61,970 nt of DNA from DATKSS01 sp035468355 (GTDB taxonomy: Bacteria > Chloroflexota > Dormibacteria > Dormibacterales > Dormibacteraceae). The notes beneath the pieces are model-generated. The model made no database searches. It was not told the origin of the DNA and saw only the letters and a program-made list of their open reading frames with translations. Position numbers and translations under genes: made by a program. This document shows positions 7,561 to 14,707 of the stretch, one piece after another; positions within the stretch are counted from its first letter, which is position 1, and the number at the start of each line of letters is the position of its first letter. The stretch covers positions 1-61,970 of the forward strand of contig DATITA010000169.1 of the NCBI GenBank assembly GCA_035468355.1, read 5' to 3'.

Positions 7561-8205
7561 GTGCTTAGCATCGCTGAGGTCTTCCCCAACCGCCTGTGCG
7601 GGGTGCTGCGCACCGAGAACGCAGACGCCGGCTTCCAGGCATGCCTGGCGGCCGTCGAGGGGGGAGTGCGAACGATCGAGATCACCAAGACGGTCCCCTC
7701 GTGCTTCGAGCTGATCCGCGGCCTGATCGCCACCACCGGGGGGCGATACCCGGTGGGCGTCGGCACCGTGTGGGATCCGGGCGCCGTGACCGAGGCCAAG
7801 GAGGCCGGCGCCTCGTTCGTCGTCACGCCCGTCGTCCTGCCAGAGGTCGCCGAAGCCTGCCGGCGGGAAGACATCCTGTGCGTCCTGGGCGCCCTGACCC
7901 CCACCGAGATCTACCAGGCGCGCCTGGCCGGCGCCGCCATGGTCAAGGTGTTCCCGGCCGGGCCCGTCGGCGGTCCGGCCTACATCGAGGCCCTCAATGG
8001 GCCCATGGGTGGGGTGCCATTCTGGGTGTCGGGTGGCGTGCAGATCTCGGACATCGGCGCTTACCTTCGGCTTGGGGTCAAGGCGATCGGGTTGACCGGA
8101 GCCCTCTTCCCGCCCGAAGCCCTGGCCCGGCGGGACTTCGACCTCGTGCGCGCCAACGCCGAACGCGCCGCGACCGCCGCCTCCACGTCGACGCCCAACC
8201 CCTGA
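7561..8205 (+). CDS. eda: 2-dehydro-3-deoxy-phosphogluconate (KDPG) aldolase
   Basis: Class I aldolase that splits KDPG into pyruvate and glyceraldehyde 3-phosphate (Entner-Doudoroff pathway) or acts on a related 2-keto-3-deoxy sugar phosphate. 214 aa of TIM-barrel type: catalytic Glu in RTIEITKT (E40), GVGTVWDPG, FVVTPVVLPEV, the Schiff-base Lys in AAMVKVFPAG (K129) and the phosphate loop VSGGVQ. GTG start without a Shine-Dalgarno sequence, behind a GATAAT box. No edd or kinase gene is adjacent, so the pathway context is not shown here. Confidence 0.9.
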   Translation: MLSIAEVFPNRLCGVLRTENADAGFQACLAAVEGGVRTIEITKTVPSCFELIRGLIATTGGRYPVGVGTVWDPGAVTEAKEAGASFVVTPVVLPEVAEACRREDILCVLGALTPTEIYQARLAGAAMVKVFPAGPVGGPAYIEALNGPMGGVPFWVSGGVQISDIGAYLRLGVKAIGLTGALFPPEALARRDFDLVRANAERAATAASTSTPNP

Positions 8206-8211
8206 TCCCGC

Positions 8212-8321
8212 AAGGAGTTCAGGGGCCCGAATCCGGCCGGTCAGCGGACCAGGGAGTCGAGGGAGAAGGTGCGGCCGTTGAGGGCTCCAACAAGAGGGAA
8301 CCTGGAAAGGTCCCTCGTGTT
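8212..8321. repeat. Duplicated ~110-nt non-coding element, copy 1
   Basis: Begins AAGGAGTTCAGGGGCCCGAA and is about 90% identical to 8432-8541. It ends in a hairpin (GAGGGA...TCCCTC, 8294-8316). It lies just after the KDPG aldolase stop, has no conserved reading frame, and is not followed by a T-run. Could be an interspersed repeat, a structured RNA or a regulatory element. Confidence 0.8.
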
Positions 8322-8340
8322 CAGGAGCTAGCGTGGCGGG

Positions 8341-8378
8341 GGCGGCTGGGCTGCGCCCAGCCGCGACTTTGTTTTCTT
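8341..8378 (+). terminator. Rho-independent terminator
   Basis: Perfect 10-bp stem GCGGCTGGGC / GCCCAGCCGC (8342-8351 and 8355-8364) with a 3-nt loop, followed by a T-rich tail (ACTTTGTTTTCTT). It sits between the two copies of the duplicated element, 136 nt after the KDPG aldolase, and would end that transcript together with copy 1. Confidence 0.6.
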
Positions 8379-8431
8379 AGCCTCCAGGCTTCGTGGGGAG
8401 TTGCCAATTTGGGCAATCCCTTCCTCTCCGG

Positions 8432-8541
8432 AAGGAGTTCAGGGGCCCGAATCCGGCCGGGTCAGCGGACCAGGGAGTCGGGGCGAAGGTGCGGCCGTTG
8501 AGGGCCCCGACAAGAGGGAACCCGGGGGTTCCCTCTTGTGC
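8432..8541. repeat. Duplicated ~110-nt non-coding element, copy 2
   Basis: Second copy of the element at 8212-8321. It ends in a stronger hairpin: a perfect 12-bp stem CAAGAGGGAACC / GGTTCCCTCTTG (8511-8522, 8527-8538) with a 4-nt loop. The right edge abuts the stop codon of the distal pilin gene, so on the minus strand this hairpin lies directly downstream of the pilin pair and could protect or end that mRNA, although no T-run follows. Confidence 0.8.
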
Positions 8542-8709
8542 TCAACACCCCGCGTGATACGTGCACATCGTCACGACGATGTCCGAGTAGAGATTCTTGA
8601 CCTGGCTGCCGGTCGCGATCAGCGCCACGATCACGATGAGGGCGACTAGGGCCAGGATCAGGGCGAACTCGACCATGCCCTGGCCGGACTCGCGCCGCCG
8701 GATAGACAT
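8542..8709 (-). CDS. Flp/Fap-type pilin, second copy
   Basis: 55-aa protein starting MSIRRRESGQGMVEFALIL. It has a basic leader, a class III prepilin peptidase site after SG (giving QGMVEF, Glu at +5 and Phe at +6), a ~20-residue hydrophobic segment (ALILALVALIVIVALIA) and a short tail with two cysteines (TMCTYHAGC). It is a paralog of the pilin at 8762-8932, 52 bp upstream on the same strand. No tad secretion, prepilin peptidase or ATPase genes are in the window. The end of the gene touches repeat copy 2. Confidence 0.78.
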   Translation of the reverse strand: MSIRRRESGQGMVEFALILALVALIVIVALIATGSQVKNLYSDIVVTMCTYHAGC

Positions 8710-8761
8710 CAAGAGATCAGACCAGGCGTTGCGCGCGAGGGGACCAGGCGTGCCGGCGTGA

Positions 8762-8932
8762 TCAGCAGCCGACGTGGTAGTTGCACATCGTCGCCGTGAT
8801 GTTCGAGAAGGTGTTGACGAGCTGGCTTCCGGTGGCGATCAGAGCGACGATCACGATGAGCGCGACGAGGGCCAGGATGAGCGCGTACTCGACCATGCCC
8901 TGCCCTGATTGCGCCGTGGATATCTGTTTCAT
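8762..8932 (-). CDS. Flp/Fap-type pilin, first copy
   Basis: 56-aa pilin from ATG 8932: leader MKQISTAQSG, cleavage expected before QGMVEYALIL (Glu +5, Tyr +6), then a hydrophobic helix and a tail ending TMCNYHVGC with two Cys. An in-frame TTG at 8944 overlaps the stop of the upstream hcrB-like gene as TTGA and would give a longer basic leader (MRPRMKQ...). The 8-bp gap to hcrB suggests read-through from the Mo-hydroxylase operon or a promoter inside hcrB. Forms Tad-type pili elsewhere, where the assembly genes must be encoded at another locus. Confidence 0.85.
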   Translation of the reverse strand: MKQISTAQSGQGMVEYALILALVALIVIVALIATGSQLVNTFSNITATMCNYHVGC

Positions 8933-8940
8933 TCTGGGTC

Positions 8941-9945
8941 TCAACCTAAAAGACTAACCGCCGAGCCATCGTCTTTGGTCGCTGCGCGTGCGAGTGCCTG
9001 CTCTACCACGACCCTGACCATCCGCTTTCGCCAGAAATGGCTGAGATCGGCGTTGTCGAGCGGCTTGGCAGGCTTGGCGGCGATTTCAGCAGTTTCGCGG
9101 ATCGTGTCGGTGTCGACTCGCTTTCCCTTCAGAAACTCTTCAGCAGCACGTGCCGCGAGCGGGTGAGAGGCTACCGCCGAAAGCACGATTCTGCATGCGC
9201 TGACCGTCTCGCCATCCAGTTGTAAGGCGACAGCCGCGCCCGCGATGGGAAAATCGATCGATGCGCGCCGCCGCAGCTTCACGTAAGCGCTGCGGGTGCC
9301 GGGCGCCGCTCGCAGCCGCAGCCCGGTCAAGACCTCGTGGGGCTGCTTGGCCAGGTAAGCCATCCCGTCGTCTTGATACAGCAGATCGACCGCGATCTCA
9401 CGTTCGCCGTCCGGCCCGGTGAGCGTGACCATGCCATCGAGGGCGATCGCCATCGGCGCTGTGTCGGAAGAGGAAACAGCCCAGCATCGGGGGCTGCTCG
9501 GCGCGACGAGGCAGATGACACCGTCCTTCTTCATGCAGAACCCAGCAGCCTTCCTCCACTCATAAGTCATGTCGTAGTAGTTGCAGCGTGTGTCCACGCA
9601 CAGGTTGCCGCCCACCGTGCCGGCATTTCGAAGCGGTGGAGAGGACACTTGTTCAGCGGCCTCCGCATAGCCCGCGAAACCCGCCACCAGGTGTCGGTCT
9701 CGAGCAGCCGACGCCAGCGTCACGCCGGCCCCGACGATGCATTCGCCCGGTGAGTCACGGATCTCGCGCGACAGAAAGCCCAATCCGATCAGCGTTTCGA
9801 TGTCGAATTGACGCCGCTTGAGCTTCGGGAACAGGTCGGTGCCCCCTGCGACGAACATCGCTCGCGCGCCGAGGTCCGCGGCCATGGCCGATGCCTCACG
9901 CGCGCTCTTCGGCCGCAGGTATTTAAATCGCGGCAGTCGAAGCAC
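8941..9945 (-). CDS. hcrB: Mo-hydroxylase FAD subunit with [4Fe-4S] insert, 4-hydroxybenzoyl-CoA reductase beta-like
   Basis: 334-aa CoxM/XdhB-type FAD-binding subunit (FVAGGTDLFP, TVGGNL near residue 110). It carries the extra cysteine loop known from 4-hydroxybenzoyl-CoA reductase: C121, C137, C145 and C154, with spacings 16, 8 and 9. These equal the spacings of the four [4Fe-4S] ligands of Thauera HcrB (C122, C138, C146, C155). Motifs TRCNYYD, EWRK, SPRCWAVSSSDTAP also fit. The extra cluster allows low-potential reduction of an aromatic ring rather than oxidation. The start is probably GTG 9945, overlapping the large subunit gene by 23 nt; TTG 9951 is an alternative. Real substrate is unknown. 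Confidence 0.9.
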   Translation of the reverse strand: MLRLPRFKYLRPKSAREASAMAADLGARAMFVAGGTDLFPKLKRRQFDIETLIGLGFLSREIRDSPGECIVGAGVTLASAARDRHLVAGFAGYAEAAEQVSSPPLRNAGTVGGNLCVDTRCNYYDMTYEWRKAAGFCMKKDGVICLVAPSSPRCWAVSSSDTAPMAIALDGMVTLTGPDGEREIAVDLLYQDDGMAYLAKQPHEVLTGLRLRAAPGTRSAYVKLRRRASIDFPIAGAAVALQLDGETVSACRIVLSAVASHPLAARAAEEFLKGKRVDTDTIRETAEIAAKPAKPLDNADLSHFWRKRMVRVVVEQALARAATKDDGSAVSLLG

Positions 9946-12283
9946 GGTCAAGGTCCTTGGGGGGCGGTTCGACTTTGATGACGGGCGGGAAGGGGATGGC
10001 CGGGAAGCGCGCGGGCCCAAATCGCGCGGGCTCGCCCTTCTCTTTTCGCCGCAGCGCCTCGACGATCTTCTCGGGCGTCACGGGCACTTCGTCGATCCAT
10101 ACACCAAGGGCGTCGTAGACAGCTGCGCTCAGTGCAGGGGGGACGGGCAGCAGCGGACCCTGGCCTGCCTCCTTGGCGCCATACGGGCCTTCGGGGTCGA
10201 CCGTTTCCACGATGAAGGTTTCGACTTCTGGCATGTCGAGGAACGTGAGCGACTTGTATTCCAGCATCGAGGGCCACTTGTGCAGGCCTTTGCGAAACGC
10301 CTGCTCTTCCATCAGCGCCTCGCCGAGGCCCATGTACACGCTGCCTTCGATCTGGCCCTCGACGAGCAATGGGTTGATGGCTCGCCCGACGTCGTGGGCG
10401 ATCCAGATCTTTTTGACGTCGATGAGGCCGCTGCGCGCGTCCGCCTCGAGCTCGACCACGCAGGCGGAGTAGCTATAGGCGGGGCTCGGCCCGACGCCGG
10501 CGCCTTTGTACGGCCCGGCGATCTTCGGAGGCTTGTAGCTGCCGGCGCTGGTCAGCGTTCCGAAGCGGGCCTCGGCGAGCATGCTGGCCTCCTCGAAGCT
10601 GAAATCACCGATGCGACCGGCGCGGACAGCCACCTCCGAGGCATCACAGCCCATCTTCGAGCCGGCAGCTTCGACCAGCAGGGCGCGCATCTTCGTCGCC
10701 GCCTGGATGGCCGCGTTGCCCGCCATGAAAGTGACGCGCGACGAATACGAGCCGAGGTCGATCGGCGTGGTATCGGTGTCGGCGGTGACCAGCCTGATGT
10801 CGGCCGGCTGCAGACCGAGCTCTTCGGCGACGATCGTCGCGAGCACAGAGTCAGACCCCTGGCCGATGTCCATTGCGCCGCAGTAGACCGTGACTCCTCC
10901 ACGGTCGACCTTGATCTGCACCTCGGAGTGCGGCATGTCGTTCCAGTAGATGGCCGTGCCTGCCCCGGACAGATAGCTCGAGATGGCGAACCCCATTCCA
11001 TGGCCTGGGCGCCTCGTCCGATGGCGATAACCGGAGGCCGCGATAACCCGCTCCGCGCACTCGTCCAGCCCACACGATGTGATGCGCAGCCAGTTGACGG
11101 AACGAGTCATCGGTTTGATGAAGTTGCTCCGCTTCATCACCGCCGGGTCGAGGCCGAGGTCGTGGGCGATCTTTTCGAGGTGCACCTCGAGGGCGAAGCG
11201 AGGCTGTGGCGTTCCGTGGCCGCGCTTGGGACCGCAAGGGGGCTTGTTGGTGAACACCCGGCAACCCTCGAAGCGGTACGCGGGGATGTCGTACGTCACG
11301 GTCTGCAGCGCGCCGGTGTAAAAGGTGGACGCCACTCCATACGACCCGTATGCGCCGCCGTCGAGCGCCGTGCGGAAATGCATCGCGGTGATGCGGCCGT
11401 CCCTGGTGGCGCCGGTACGGACCCACATCAGGACGGGGTGGCGGCCCCGGTGGGCATAGAAGACCTCCTCGCGCGTCAGGGTGCACTTGACCGGCCGACC
11501 GGTCAGCATCGCGAGCTTGCAGACGATGATCTCGTGCGCGAACGGATCCGTCTTGCCGCCAAACCCGCCCCCGTGGGAGGCGCCGATGACCCGGATGCGG
11601 TTCATCGGAAGCTCGAGCACCTTGGACAGCGCTCGGTGCACGTAGTGCACGACCTGCGTCGACGACCACAGCGTGACCTTGCCGTCGACGTACGTCGCGA
11701 TGGCGCTGTGCTGCTCCATGGGAAGGTGGGTGTTGCCCTGGAAGAAGAAGACGTCCTCCCGCACGTGGTCGGCCCGAGCAAAACCCTCTTCAACCTCGCC
11801 GAACTCGAGCGCCACGAGCTTGTGGATGTTGTTGGGTCCGCCGTAATCCTGGATTCGCTCACCCTTCGGCGCGGTCAGCGCATCCTCGATGGACATCACA
11901 GGCTCGAGGACCTCGTAGTCCACCGAGATGGCGTCACAAGCCGCGGCGGCGGTCTCCTCGTCGATCGCGGCGACGGCGGCGATCGGGTCGCCGACGTAGC
12001 GCACCTTTTCGTGCTCGAGCGCCCGCTCGTCCTGGGTTACCGGGAGGATCCCGAACTTCACGGGCAGGTCGTGCCCCGTGATCACGGCCTGCACCCCCGG
12101 CATGCGCCTCGCGGCGGAGGTGTCGACGGCGAGGATGCGCGCGTGCGGGTGCGGGCTTCGCAGGACGCGGCAGTGAAGAGTGCGCGGCAGAAGCATGTCG
12201 TCCGCGTAGATCGCTCGGCCGGTGACCTTGGCGGCCGCGTCGACCTTCGGCAGCGGCTTTCCAACCACGGAGAAGTCGTTCAT
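9923..12283 (-). CDS. hcrA: Mo-hydroxylase large (molybdopterin) subunit, 4-hydroxybenzoyl-CoA reductase alpha-like
   Basis: 786-aa xanthine dehydrogenase family large subunit. N-terminal part: VGKPLPKVDAAAKVTGRAIY, ADDM. Mo-cofactor contacts: ASHGGGFGGKTDPF, CGPKRGHGTPQ, DIGQGSDS, and the catalytic Glu in GPYGAKEAGQGP near the C-terminus. It lacks the AYxCSFR loop that defines form I CO dehydrogenase, so it is not CoxL. ATG 12283 overlaps the small subunit stop as ATGA. With the small and FAD subunits it forms a complete alpha-beta-gamma Mo enzyme in the cytoplasm. The HcrB-type iron-sulfur insert in the neighbour supports an aromatic acyl-CoA dehydroxylating role. Confidence 0.9.
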   Translation of the reverse strand: MNDFSVVGKPLPKVDAAAKVTGRAIYADDMLLPRTLHCRVLRSPHPHARILAVDTSAARRMPGVQAVITGHDLPVKFGILPVTQDERALEHEKVRYVGDPIAAVAAIDEETAAAACDAISVDYEVLEPVMSIEDALTAPKGERIQDYGGPNNIHKLVALEFGEVEEGFARADHVREDVFFFQGNTHLPMEQHSAIATYVDGKVTLWSSTQVVHYVHRALSKVLELPMNRIRVIGASHGGGFGGKTDPFAHEIIVCKLAMLTGRPVKCTLTREEVFYAHRGRHPVLMWVRTGATRDGRITAMHFRTALDGGAYGSYGVASTFYTGALQTVTYDIPAYRFEGCRVFTNKPPCGPKRGHGTPQPRFALEVHLEKIAHDLGLDPAVMKRSNFIKPMTRSVNWLRITSCGLDECAERVIAASGYRHRTRRPGHGMGFAISSYLSGAGTAIYWNDMPHSEVQIKVDRGGVTVYCGAMDIGQGSDSVLATIVAEELGLQPADIRLVTADTDTTPIDLGSYSSRVTFMAGNAAIQAATKMRALLVEAAGSKMGCDASEVAVRAGRIGDFSFEEASMLAEARFGTLTSAGSYKPPKIAGPYKGAGVGPSPAYSYSACVVELEADARSGLIDVKKIWIAHDVGRAINPLLVEGQIEGSVYMGLGEALMEEQAFRKGLHKWPSMLEYKSLTFLDMPEVETFIVETVDPEGPYGAKEAGQGPLLPVPPALSAAVYDALGVWIDEVPVTPEKIVEALRRKEKGEPARFGPARFPAIPFPPVIKVEPPPKDLDRASTAAI

Positions 12284-12774
12284 CCCATGCGGTCCGCCGC
12301 CAGCTCGATCGCATCCAGGATCTTGGCGTAACCGGTGCACCGGCAGAGGTTGCCGGCGAGCGCTTCGCGGATCTCGTCGCGCGAAGGGCGGGCGTTGGAT
12401 TCGAGGAGCGACTTCGCCGACAACAGGATGCCCGGCGTGCAGTAGCCGCACTGCGCCGCACCCAGCTCGGCGAAGGCCTGTTGGAGCGGATGCAGCTCAG
12501 AGCCCCGCGCCATCCCCTCGATCGTGGTGATCGCGCGGCCCTCGAGCTGAACCGGCAGGAGCAGGCAGCTCAGCTCGGGCCGGCCGTCGACCAGCACCGC
12601 GCAGGTCCCACATTCCCCGAGCTCGCAACCGTGCTTGGTTCCGGTGAGCTGCATGTCCTCGCGCAGGATCTCGAGCAGCGTCTTGTGCACCGGTACGAGG
12701 AGCTCGGAGCGCTCGCCGTTGACGTCCAGGGCGATGACCACGCGCTCGACGTCTCGGGTCATCTCGCCCTTCAT
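12280..12774 (-). CDS. hcrC: Mo-hydroxylase small [2Fe-2S] subunit
   Basis: 164-aa electron-transfer subunit with two [2Fe-2S] clusters: a plant-type ferredoxin domain (HGCELGECGTCAVLVDG ... LSCLLLP) and a helical domain (AAQCGYCTPGILLSAKSLL ... GNLCRCTGYAKI). It belongs to the CoxS/HcrC/XdhC-small family and passes electrons between the Mo subunit and FAD subunit. ATG 12774 overlaps the stop of the upstream HAD gene as ATGA; ATG 12762 is also possible. First of three consecutive subunit genes. Confidence 0.92.
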   Translation of the reverse strand: MKGEMTRDVERVVIALDVNGERSELLVPVHKTLLEILREDMQLTGTKHGCELGECGTCAVLVDGRPELSCLLLPVQLEGRAITTIEGMARGSELHPLQQAFAELGAAQCGYCTPGILLSAKSLLESNARPSRDEIREALAGNLCRCTGYAKILDAIELAADRMG

Positions 12775-13520
12775 GCGGTTTCGAGCATAGCTTTCAGAGC
12801 TTTCGCGCAGACCCACAAGTCCGGCGCGACGGCGTGGGCGCGGGTCGTCACGGGAGGCGGGTCGTCTGGGTGGACCAGGATCGTCCACATGCCGAGCGCC
12901 AGGGCCGGCTCGATGTCGTTCTCCTCACGATTGCCGATCACCACGCAGCGATCGGCCGGCGCGCGGCTCCAGAGCATCGCCATCTCGAACACCGCGGGGT
13001 GAGGTTTGAGGTGGCCCGCGTCAACCGATGTCACCACCTCGTCTATGTGCTCGGCCATGCCCAGGAGCCTGAAGTCGTCCCAATAGCTGTCCGCATCTCG
13101 CCAGTAGGTGTTGCTGGCTATGACGGTGCGCATGCCGAGCTCGTGGATGGCTCGAAGGAGCTCGATCGCTCCTGGGAGCGGCTTCATGCGGTCGGCCACC
13201 GGAAGGGCCATGGCGCGCCGGATACGGTTGACGGTGGCAGCGTCGACGGGGAGGCCCTGCCGTGCCAGCGAGCCCTCGATCAGCACGTCGGCGGCCACGG
13301 ACATCCGGGCCTCGGTGGTCAGGCTCCGCGCCTCGTCTCCGGGCCGGCTGCTGCTGACGAGGTCGGCGACCAGCGAGTCGACCGCGGAGGGTGTCAGATG
13401 GGGCATGGCAGCCGCGATCCTCAGCCGGCGGCCTTCTGCGTCCGTCTCGCGAAAAGGCCACGAGTTCGGCCACAGCGTGCCGCCGACGTCCACCATCGCC
13501 ACCTCGAGGGCTCCTGGCAC
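12771..13520 (-). CDS. HAD superfamily hydrolase
   Basis: 249 aa with the four HAD motifs: I MVDVGGTLWP (nucleophile Asp 10), II VIASNTYW, III GHLKPHP (Lys), IV GNREENDIEPA. The second Asp of DxDxT is Gly (D-V-G), so the usual acid/base is missing and phosphatase activity may be altered or low. First gene of the operon with the Mo-hydroxylase subunits and joined to hcrC by ATGA. It might serve CoA or cofactor metabolism of that operon, but no substrate can be named. Its start is 19 bp from the divergent aroC. Confidence 0.85.
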   Translation of the reverse strand: MPGALEVAMVDVGGTLWPNSWPFRETDAEGRRLRIAAAMPHLTPSAVDSLVADLVSSSRPGDEARSLTTEARMSVAADVLIEGSLARQGLPVDAATVNRIRRAMALPVADRMKPLPGAIELLRAIHELGMRTVIASNTYWRDADSYWDDFRLLGMAEHIDEVVTSVDAGHLKPHPAVFEMAMLWSRAPADRCVVIGNREENDIEPALALGMWTILVHPDDPPPVTTRAHAVAPDLWVCAKALKAMLETA

Positions 13521-13527
13521 CGGGCTC

Positions 13528-13533
13528 TATCAT
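13528..13533 (+). promoter_or_regulatory. Putative -10 box of aroC (TATCAT)
   Basis: TATCAT followed by 6 nt and ATG 13540, so the aroC message is probably leaderless. The whole divergent intergenic region is only 19 bp. Confidence 0.45.
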
Positions 13534-13539
13534 CGCCTG

Positions 13540-14694
13540 ATGCTCAGGTGGTTGACGGCCGGAGAGTCGCACGGTCCGCAGCTCACGGTCGTGATCGAGG
13601 GATTGCCCGCGGGCCTCGAATTCTCGGAAGAGGACCTGAGGCGAGACCTGGCGAGGCGCCAGCGCGGCCACGGGCGAGGTGGCCGTCAGAAGATCGAGAC
13701 CGACGTGGCGCGCATCGCCAGCGGCGTGCGCGGCGGCGTCACCATCGGCAGCCCCGTGACTTTGGTGCTCGAGAACAAGGACCATGCGAACTGGACGGCC
13801 GAGATGTCAGTCTCGAAGGAAGGTTTCGCCCCCAAGCCGGTGACCAGGCTTCGACCGGGTCATGCCGACCTCGCCGGCGCCCTGAAGTACGGGCACGAGG
13901 ACATCCGCAACGTGCTCGAACGCTCGTCGGCGCGCGAGACGGCCACCCGCGTCGCCGCGGGCGGAGTGGCTCGCAAGCTGCTTGGCCATTTCGGCGTGAG
14001 CATCTTCAGCTTCACCCAGTCGATCGGCACCGTCGACATTGGCTACGAGGGCTGCGACGTGGACCGTGTGACCGTCGAGCAGATCGAATCGTCGCCCGTG
14101 CGCTGCCCAGACCCCACTGCATCCGCTCGGATGGTCGCCCTGATCGATGAGGTCAGCGAGCTGGGGGACACGCTCGGCGGGACGTTCCGGATCATCGCCC
14201 GTGGTGTGCCTGCCGGGCTCGGGAGCTACGTTCACTGGGATCGCAAGCTCGACGGCCGGCTGGCGCAGGCGGTGCTGTCGATCAACGCGATCAAGGCGGT
14301 GGAGTTCGGCGCCGGATTCGACGGGGTGGCTCGTCGCGGGTCGGAGTTCCACGACGAGATCGAGTACACGAGCGGCCGCTTTCACCACCTGACCAACCGC
14401 GCCGGCGGCCTGACCGGCGGAATGAGCAACGGCGAGCCGATCGACCTGCGGGTCGCGATCAAGCCGATCTCGACCATGAAGAAGCCGATGCGCTCGATCG
14501 ACCTGAAGACGAAAGAGAAGGTGGAGGCCCACTACGAGCGGAGCGACGTGTGCGTGGTGCCGGCCGCGGGCGTGATCGGCGAGGCCATGGTGGCGCTCAC
14601 CCTGGCCGACGCCTTCCTCGAAAAGTTCGGAGGAGACTCGATGACCGAGCTCGAGCGCAACTATCGCGGCTACATGGAATCTCTCGGCCGGTAG
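13540..14694 (+). CDS. aroC: Chorismate synthase
   Basis: Converts 5-enolpyruvylshikimate 3-phosphate to chorismate (needs reduced FMN), last common step of aromatic amino acid and menaquinone precursor synthesis. 384 aa, starting MLRWLTAGESHGPQL, with family motifs RRQRGHGRGGRQKIE, RPGHADLAGALKYGHEDIRNVLERSSARET, FGAGF, NRAGGLTGGMSNGEPI. ATG 13540 is fixed by the conserved N-terminus. Other shikimate genes are not in the window. Confidence 0.95.
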   Translation: MLRWLTAGESHGPQLTVVIEGLPAGLEFSEEDLRRDLARRQRGHGRGGRQKIETDVARIASGVRGGVTIGSPVTLVLENKDHANWTAEMSVSKEGFAPKPVTRLRPGHADLAGALKYGHEDIRNVLERSSARETATRVAAGGVARKLLGHFGVSIFSFTQSIGTVDIGYEGCDVDRVTVEQIESSPVRCPDPTASARMVALIDEVSELGDTLGGTFRIIARGVPAGLGSYVHWDRKLDGRLAQAVLSINAIKAVEFGAGFDGVARRGSEFHDEIEYTSGRFHHLTNRAGGLTGGMSNGEPIDLRVAIKPISTMKKPMRSIDLKTKEKVEAHYERSDVCVVPAAGVIGEAMVALTLADAFLEKFGGDSMTELERNYRGYMESLGR

Positions 14695-14707
14695 AGCGCG
14701 GGTCGCC

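Noticed and set aside
8401..8416. Small hairpin TTGCC...GGCAA as a terminator
   Set aside because: Only a 5-bp stem with no T-run; the 8341-8378 hairpin fits a terminator far better.
8401..8649. 82-codon open frame across repeat copy 2
   Set aside because: It runs through the non-coding repeat and antisense to the pilin gene, and the homologous stretch in copy 1 does not keep an equivalent protein.
9923..12774. Form I carbon monoxide dehydrogenase (CoxMSL), common in soil lineages
   Set aside because: The large subunit lacks the AYxCSFR active-site loop, and the FAD subunit has the HcrB-type cysteine insert.
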